Source: Actinomycetes bacterium (GTDB lineage Bacteria > Actinomycetota > Actinomycetes > Propionibacteriales > Propionibacteriaceae). Taken from it: a stretch of DNA of 11,503 nt. Each line of letters opens with the position of its first letter. The first letter of the stretch is position 1. Shown one piece after another: positions 7,180-11,503 of this stretch. Under the pieces are notes generated by a model. That model did no database searches. It was not told the origin of the DNA and saw only the letters and a program-made list of their open reading frames with translations. The stretch covers positions 1 to 11,503 of the forward strand of contig JAEYUH010000175.1 in assembly GCA_023432725.1 (NCBI GenBank), read 5' to 3'. The position numbers and the translations under genes are program-made.

Positions 7180-7217
7180 CTGCGCTGCACAATGGCACGG
7201 TGGGGCAGGAACAGCCG

Positions 7218-8120
7218 GTGCGCAGCACATGCGCCCTGCTGCCCACCGGCCCCGGGGTGTACCGGTTCACAGACGACCGCGGCCGGGTGATCTACGTCGG
7301 CCGGGCCACCAACCTGCGCGCCCGCACCCAGTCGTACTTCGGTGACCTGGGCGACCGCAGGCACCTGCGCCGGATGGTGCCCCAGATCGCCGCGGTGGAG
7401 GCCGTGGTCTGCGCCTCTGCCCATGAGGCGGCGTGGCTGGAGCGCAACCTGCTCGAGCGCTCCCTGCCGCGCTGGAACCGCACCCGCGGCGGCCAGGAGG
7501 TGCCGGTCTGGCTGGAACTGGTCGAGGACGCCCGGCGCCCCGGCCTCCACCTGAGCCACGACCCCGCACCCGGCGCGGAGGCCTACGGGCCCTACCTCGG
7601 CCATGAGCGGGCCGCCGTGGCGCGGCGCGGGTTGCTGCGGGCCTGGCCGCTGCACCTGGCCGGCACCCGTCCGGCTGCCTCCGACCTCGCCTTCGCAGCC
7701 GCCCGTGGGCTGGGGCCGGCCGACCGTCCCGACCTCGTGGCCGGGTTGCGGGCTGTGCTCGCCGGCCAACCGGACGCCCTCGACCGCCACGCTGCAGCGC
7801 TGCACGCCGCGCGCGACATCGCGGTCGCCCGGTTCGCCTACGAGACCGCGCAGCAGATCCAGGCCGAGTTGGCGGCGGTGGCCTGGCTGGTGGCCCCGCA
7901 GCGGGTCACCGGCTGCTCACCGGCCGACTTCGTGGTGACCGGGTGGACGGACGGGGTGCTGGTCAGGTTCGCCGCGCACGGCGGCCGGCTGGACACCTGG
8001 CAGGTCGAGCATCGGGCGACCCCACCGCCCCGCACCGCCACCCCGGGCCCGGTCTGGGAGGAGTTCGCGGCGGTCAACGCCGAACTCGCGGCCCGGCTGG
8101 CCGCCGGAGGACGGGCCTAG
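7218..8120 (+). CDS. Stand-alone GIY-YIG nuclease resembling the N-terminal half of UvrC
   Basis: A 300 aa protein starting almost directly with a GIY-YIG domain. It shows GVY (13-15), YVG (26-28), the basic LRAR segment (33-36) and the metal-binding Glu (E75) in WLERNLLE, matching the UvrC arrangement that makes the 3' incision in nucleotide excision repair. A region at about 197-222 (ARDIAVARFAYETAQQIQAEL) resembles the UVR helix-pair motif that contacts UvrB. The C-terminal RNase H-like nuclease and helix-hairpin-helix of full UvrC are absent, since UvrC is normally about 600 aa or longer. It therefore resembles Cho-type UvrC homologues; a repair or other DNA-cleaving role is inferred. I chose GTG 7218 because AGGA lies 7 bp before it; GTG 7200 is in frame and possible (306 aa) but has no Shine-Dalgarno. 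It stands alone, divergent from mtr and overlapping the end of ccsB. Confidence 0.85.
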   Translation: MRSTCALLPTGPGVYRFTDDRGRVIYVGRATNLRARTQSYFGDLGDRRHLRRMVPQIAAVEAVVCASAHEAAWLERNLLERSLPRWNRTRGGQEVPVWLELVEDARRPGLHLSHDPAPGAEAYGPYLGHERAAVARRGLLRAWPLHLAGTRPAASDLAFAAARGLGPADRPDLVAGLRAVLAGQPDALDRHAAALHAARDIAVARFAYETAQQIQAELAAVAWLVAPQRVTGCSPADFVVTGWTDGVLVRFAAHGGRLDTWQVEHRATPPPRTATPGPVWEEFAAVNAELAARLAAGGRA

Positions 8121-8980
8121 ATCCCGGCGTAGGAGTGCAACCCGTTCAGCAGCAGGTTCACCCCGACGAAGTTCCACCAGAAGCTGACCAGGCCGATCAG
8201 GGCGAGCACAGCCGCTCTGGTCCCCTTCCAGCCCGCCGTCGCCCTCGCGTGCAGGTAGGCGGCGTACACGATCCAGGTGACCAGCGACCAGGTCTCCTTG
8301 GGGTCCCAGCCCCAGAACCTGCCCCAGGCGTACTGCGCCCAGACCGCGCCGGCGGCCACCGTGAAGGTCCACAGTGGGAAGGCGAAGGCGTGCAGTCGGT
8401 AGCTGATCCGGTCCAGGGCCGCGACCTCGGGCAGCCGGGCGAGGTAGCCGGGCAGCGGGCCGCGCCGTTCGGCGCGCTGCTTGACGAGATAGAGCGCCGC
8501 GGCGATGCCGGCGATGTTGAACACCGCGCCGGCCAGCGCGGCCGCGACGATGTGGATGATGAACCACACCGAATGCAGCGCAGGCATCAGCGGTGAGACG
8601 TCGACGTAGAACACGGTGACAGCGAGCCCGACCCCGATCGAGGCGAGCAGGGTGACAGGGAGCCCGAACCCGCGCAGGCCGAAGCCGAGCACGGCGACCA
8701 GGTAGATCACCATCGCCATCGCCATCGACGACGTGATGAACTCGTACATGTTGCCCCACGGCGCCCGATCCGCGGCCACCCCGCGCAGCACGACGCCGAG
8801 CACGTGGACGGCAGCCGCGACCAGCGTCACGGCGAGCCCGAGCCGGGCGAACTGCGCCTCCCGGCGGCTCGGCTCCCCCGCGCCGCGGGCGGCTGCCCAC
8901 TCCAGCGAGTGGAGGACCAGGGCGACCAGGTAGAGCACGGCCGCGGTGACCATGGCCAGGTTCGAGTAGTACGCGATCAC
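8117..8980 (-). CDS. ccsB: Cytochrome c biogenesis protein CcsB (ResC-type, System II)
   Basis: Polytopic membrane protein of 287 aa that, with ResB, moves haem across the membrane and attaches it to c-type apocytochromes. The tryptophan-rich haem-binding WWD motif is clear: WGRFWGWDPKETW at 219-231. Conserved histidines flank it in LMPALHSVWFIIH (131-143) and near the end in LHSYAGI. About eight hydrophobic segments are visible, and WGNMYEF (75-81) is a further family signature. The start is GTG 8980: GAGGAG lies 5 bp upstream and the GTGA overlaps the resB stop by 4 bp; a later ATG at 8953 would cut into the first membrane segment. It is the last gene of the operon. Its TAG stop shares CTAG (8117-8120) with the stop of the convergent GIY-YIG gene. 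Confidence 0.95.
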   Translation of the reverse strand: MIAYYSNLAMVTAAVLYLVALVLHSLEWAAARGAGEPSRREAQFARLGLAVTLVAAAVHVLGVVLRGVAADRAPWGNMYEFITSSMAMAMVIYLVAVLGFGLRGFGLPVTLLASIGVGLAVTVFYVDVSPLMPALHSVWFIIHIVAAALAGAVFNIAGIAAALYLVKQRAERRGPLPGYLARLPEVAALDRISYRLHAFAFPLWTFTVAAGAVWAQYAWGRFWGWDPKETWSLVTWIVYAAYLHARATAGWKGTRAAVLALIGLVSFWWNFVGVNLLLNGLHSYAGI

Positions 8981-10674
8981 GCAGGCTCCTCGGGCGCTGT
9001 CGCGGGTGGCGTCCGGGCGGACCTGCCCGGGTCGTCGGTCAGCGTACCGCCCGGCTCAGGGTCGGGTTCGCCTGCGCCGGTCGCCCCACGGCCGCCCCCG
9101 GGCTGCACGCCGGCGGCCGTGGCCAGCGCGGCGACCGCCTCGGGCAGCCCTGGCCGGCCCTCCACCCGGTCGAGGCCTGCTACCTCGACGGTGGTCGGTG
9201 CCTCGCCGGTGACCCGCAGGTAGAGCCGGCGGGGCCGTACGGTCAGCGAGATCGACAGGCCCGCGATCGCGGCAAGTACCGAAGCCAGCACGAACCATCC
9301 ACCCGGTGTCGTCGAGATCTGCAGCTTGGTCCAGCGCCGCAACCCGTCGAAGCTGATCGACCCCTTCCCGTCCGGCAGCTCGTAGCTCGTCTGGGGCTCG
9401 AGCCCGGCGCGCACCGGTTCCCCGTCCGGCCGGATCAGCTGGGTGAGGCCCTCGCGGTCGAGTACGTAGATGTTCTCCGGCGCCCCCGTCTCGACGCGCG
9501 GCGGGCCCGCCCACACGTTGATGAAGAGCTGCGGGTTCCAGGCGTCGGGGAAGACAGAGCGCATCCCGGCCTCGTCGATCACCGCCGAGGGCAGGAACAC
9601 GCCCTCGAAGGCGAGCCGTTCCGGACGGGCGTCGGGGGCCTTGATGACGCCGTTGGAGGTGAAGTTGGCGTCGGCGGGCAGGAAGACCACCGGCCCCGAG
9701 AAGGCGACCTCGCCGTTGCCGTCCCTGACCGTGACCACCGGCGCGTAGCCGTGGCCGAGCAGGTGGATGTCGGTGCCGTCCACCAACAGCGGGGAGTTCA
9801 CCTCCAGCACCTGCGGGGTGGCCGGCTCCCCGGGCCGGCTGACCCTCACGTGGGCCCGGAACATCCGCGCCGCCCCGCGCTGCACCGGTCCGGTCTCGAA
9901 ACGCACCTCGAAGGAGTCGAGACCGAGGGTGAGCGGAGTCAGGTGCTCGGGACGGAAACCGATCCCTGCGGTGAACTCGTCGTACTGGGTGAGGGTGTTG
10001 GAGAAGGCCTGGCCCTCGACCACGATCGCGGTGCCGCGGTAGCTGAACACCGACCCCCAGGCCAGCCCGGCAAGAACGGCGATCAGGCTGAGGTGGAAGA
10101 CGAGGTTGCCAGCCTCGCGCAGGTAGCCCTTCTCCGCCGAGATCCCCGCCGGCTCGCGCCGCACCCGGTAGCCGGCCTTCCGCAGGTGACCTGCGGCCGC
10201 GTCCAGTACCGCTGCCGCCGGGCCGGCGCTGGTTCCCGCGAGGTGGTCGGGGAACCGTGAGAGCCGACGCGGCAGAACGCCGGGTTCGGCGCGCAGCGCC
10301 TCGAAGTAGACCCGGCAGCGGGGAATGATGCAGCCGATCAGCGAGACGAACAGCAGCAGGTAGACGGCCGAGAACCACGCCGAGCCGAAGACATCGAACA
10401 GCCCGAGCCGGTCCAGCCACGGGCCCGACCCGGGGTTGTCCTGCAGGTACTGGGCGACCCCGAACGGGTTGGACGGCCGCTGCGGCAGCAGCGAGCCGGG
10501 AATCGCCGCCAGCCCGAGCAGGAGCAGCAGGAACAGTGCGGTGCGCATCGAGGTGAGCGTGGCCCACGCCCAGCGCAGGGTGCCGGACCGCAACCCCCGG
10601 GCGCGGTTCATCCGCGCTCGACCTGACGGCCCGGCGTCCGGTTCGAGGTCGAGATCGAGATCCAGGTCGGCCAC
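8977..10674 (-). CDS. resB: Cytochrome c biogenesis protein ResB (System II)
   Basis: Membrane protein of 565 aa, partner of CcsB in haem delivery and ligation to apocytochromes. An acidic N-terminal stretch (MADLDLDLDLEPD) precedes three membrane segments at about 43-60, 100-118 and 190-210. A large extracytoplasmic domain follows (about 211-458), then a fourth membrane segment at 459-477 and a Pro/Gly/acid-rich cytoplasmic tail of about 85 residues. The TSMRTALFLLLLLGLAAIPGS and GNLVFHLSLIAVL segments are typical of actinobacterial ResB. I chose GTG 10674 because a GAGGTG Shine-Dalgarno (10683-10688) lies 8 bp upstream and the start overlaps the ccdA stop by 1 bp (TAGTG). ATG 10611, 21 codons in, is the alternative and would remove the Asp-Leu repeat. 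The gene overlaps ccsB by 4 bp. Confidence 0.94.
   Translation of the reverse strand: MADLDLDLDLEPDAGPSGRARMNRARGLRSGTLRWAWATLTSMRTALFLLLLLGLAAIPGSLLPQRPSNPFGVAQYLQDNPGSGPWLDRLGLFDVFGSAWFSAVYLLLFVSLIGCIIPRCRVYFEALRAEPGVLPRRLSRFPDHLAGTSAGPAAAVLDAAAGHLRKAGYRVRREPAGISAEKGYLREAGNLVFHLSLIAVLAGLAWGSVFSYRGTAIVVEGQAFSNTLTQYDEFTAGIGFRPEHLTPLTLGLDSFEVRFETGPVQRGAARMFRAHVRVSRPGEPATPQVLEVNSPLLVDGTDIHLLGHGYAPVVTVRDGNGEVAFSGPVVFLPADANFTSNGVIKAPDARPERLAFEGVFLPSAVIDEAGMRSVFPDAWNPQLFINVWAGPPRVETGAPENIYVLDREGLTQLIRPDGEPVRAGLEPQTSYELPDGKGSISFDGLRRWTKLQISTTPGGWFVLASVLAAIAGLSISLTVRPRRLYLRVTGEAPTTVEVAGLDRVEGRPGLPEAVAALATAAGVQPGGGRGATGAGEPDPEPGGTLTDDPGRSARTPPATAPEEPA
8986..8991 (-). promoter_or_regulatory. Shine-Dalgarno sequence fixing the ccsB GTG start
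   Basis: GAGGAG on the minus strand, 5 bp before GTG 8980 and inside the 3' end of resB. It decides for the GTG over the ATG at 8953. Confidence 0.75.
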
Positions 10675-11435
10675 TAGATCACCACCTCGAAGGCGCTGAC
10701 CCACTGCCGGACGGTCGCCATGGCCACATCCCACCAGCCGGTGACCAGCAGCAGGCCGACCGCGATCATGAGGATCCCGCCGGCCCGCTGGATAGCCAGG
10801 TGGTGGCGCTTCACCCAGCCGATCGGACGGCTCATCCTGGTGAAGGCCAGGCCGGCGAGGATGAACGGCACCCCGAGGCCGAGGGCGTAGAACAGCGCCA
10901 GCACCCCGCCGCGCAGCGCCGTCGCCTCGTTCAGCGCGAGGTTGAGCACCACCGAGAGGGCGGGCCCGATGCAGGGGGTCCAGCCGAGCCCGAAGACGAT
11001 CCCCAGCAGCGGCGCGGCGGCCAGGCCGATCCGCGGCACGGCGTTGAGCCGGACGGTGCCCCTGCCCCACGGCAGCCAGCCCGCGAACAGCAGCCCGAGC
11101 GCGATGGTGAGCACCCCGACACCGATGGTGATGGGACGCTGCCAGACCCGCAGCAGGCTGCCGAGCGAGCCGACCAGCACCCCTGACGAGACGAACACCA
11201 GAGCGAACCCTGCGACGAACCCTGCGGTGCCCAGCAGCACCCTGCCGCGCTGTCGCCCCGCACTGAGGTCAGCCGCGGCCAGCCCTGTGGCGTACGACAG
11301 GTAGCCGGGAAGCAGGGGCAGCACGCAGGGCGAGAAGAACGACACCAGCCCGGCCAGCGCGGCCACCGGGACCGCCAGCAGCATCGAGCCGCCCACCGCT
11401 TCGCGGGCCCAGTCGGCGAGTTCCAGGGGCACCAT
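10674..11435 (-). CDS. ccdA: CcdA-family thiol:disulphide electron transporter
   Basis: Six-helix membrane protein (253 aa) of the CcdA/DsbD family, which passes electrons from cytoplasmic thioredoxin to extracytoplasmic thiol proteins so that apocytochrome CXXCH motifs stay reduced for haem attachment. The two redox cysteines lie in FFSPCVLPLLPGY (C37, first helix) and GWTPCIGPALS (C155, fourth helix), the family's defining pair. Two further hydrophobic hairpins complete the six helices. The ATG at 11435 overlaps the stop of the upstream thioredoxin-like gene by 1 bp (TGATG). The preceding in-frame GTG at 11438 is an equal alternative that would overlap it by 4 bp. No clear Shine-Dalgarno is present, so it is probably translationally coupled. 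Confidence 0.94.
   Translation of the reverse strand: MVPLELADWAREAVGGSMLLAVPVAALAGLVSFFSPCVLPLLPGYLSYATGLAAADLSAGRQRGRVLLGTAGFVAGFALVFVSSGVLVGSLGSLLRVWQRPITIGVGVLTIALGLLFAGWLPWGRGTVRLNAVPRIGLAAAPLLGIVFGLGWTPCIGPALSVVLNLALNEATALRGGVLALFYALGLGVPFILAGLAFTRMSRPIGWVKRHHLAIQRAGGILMIAVGLLLVTGWWDVAMATVRQWVSAFEVVI
10683..10688 (-). promoter_or_regulatory. Shine-Dalgarno sequence supporting the resB GTG start
   Basis: GAGGTG on the minus strand, within the last codons of ccdA and 8 bp before GTG 10674. It is a better site than the AGGT preceding the alternative ATG at 10611. Confidence 0.6.
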
Positions 11436-11503
11436 CACGTGCCGCCCGCGATGTCGTCGATGAGACCCCGCAGGGTCGCCTCGGTGGTGGTGCCGACCAC
11501 CCG
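11435..11503 (-). CDS. C-terminal end of a thioredoxin-like (TlpA/ResA-type) protein, cut by window edge
   Basis: Only the last 22 residues are in the window (RVVGTTTEATLRGLIDDIAG then GT and TGA). The reading frame stays open to the edge and the stop overlaps the ccdA start. The tail fits the final strand and helix of a TlpA/ResA-type thioredoxin fold. The actinobacterial order thioredoxin-like, ccdA, resB, ccsB predicts such a gene at this place. If correct, it is the extracytoplasmic reductase that takes electrons from CcdA. The identification rests mainly on context. Confidence 0.65.
   Translation of the reverse strand, partial: RVVGTTTEATLRGLIDDIAGGT

Noticed and set aside
7129..7230. 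Upstream extension of mtr to an ATG at 7230
   Set aside because: It adds residues before the FAD-binding strand that the family lacks, and would overlap the divergent GIY-YIG gene.
5608..7290. 560-codon plus-strand open frame opposite mtr and the GH3 gene
   Set aside because: The minus-strand genes have full family motifs; this frame has none and biased composition, so it is a shadow.
8708..8733. Short CCATCG tandem repeat
   Set aside because: It lies in ccsB and encodes Met-Ala repeats of a membrane helix conserved in kind; no need for a separate explanation.
10675..11070. Upstream extension of resB to an ATG at 11070
   Set aside because: It runs through the coding region of ccdA in another frame with no membrane or family motif; the start at 10674 has a strong Shine-Dalgarno.
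1..11503. Phage, transposon, toxin-antitoxin, defence or CRISPR content
   Set aside because: No integrase, transposase, terminal repeats, spacer array or recognisable defence gene was seen. The GIY-YIG protein is UvrC-like rather than a homing or restriction type.

Overview
This is a high-GC, gene-dense window with almost no intergenic space, many 1 to 4 bp gene overlaps and many GTG starts. It looks like chromosome of an Actinomycetota bacterium. Two things point there independently: a mycothione reductase (mycothiol is the actinobacterial low-molecular-weight thiol) and a System II cytochrome c maturation operon in the actinobacterial order thioredoxin-like, ccdA, resB, ccsB. Codon style suggests a Propionibacteriaceae-like or related lineage, but that is a guess. 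I see no mobile element, CRISPR array, tRNA or rRNA.

Region 1 (1-4525) is a sugar locus. On the minus strand an RbsA/MglA-type ATPase (1004-2524) overlaps an RbsC-type permease (1-1007, cut by the window edge). Divergent from them, on the plus strand, a ROK-family repressor (2659-3858) is followed after 13 bp by a ThuA-like protein (3872-4525). The shared 134 bp control region has low GC compared with its flanks. It holds a perfect 7-bp-arm inverted repeat (2552-2575) that overlaps a candidate -35 box of the ABC operon. The matching -10 box lies 6 bp before the ATPase ATG, and there is no Shine-Dalgarno sequence, so a leaderless, ROK-repressed transcript is the simplest reading. The substrate is unknown; the binding protein is presumably left of the window.

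Region 2 (4556-7128, minus) is a two-gene unit: mycothione reductase (mtr) and, coupled to it by an ATGA overlap, a lipoprotein of glycoside hydrolase family 3 (NagZ-like). The usual Asp-His catalytic dyad of the NagZ group is replaced in the latter.

Region 3 (7218-8120, plus) is a stand-alone GIY-YIG nuclease resembling the N-terminal half of UvrC. Its stop codon shares a CTAG tetranucleotide with the stop of the convergent ccsB.

Region 4 (8117-11503, minus) is the cytochrome c maturation operon: the last codons of a thioredoxin-like (TlpA/ResA-type) gene, then ccdA, resB and ccsB, all overlapping by 1 to 4 bp. CcdA and the thioredoxin-like protein would keep apocytochrome haem-binding cysteines reduced outside the membrane, while ResB and CcsB would deliver haem and ligate it.

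Most of the window is recognisable housekeeping or catabolic content. The parts worth a second look are the ROK operator and leaderless promoter arrangement, the variant GH3 active site and the orphan UvrC-like nuclease.
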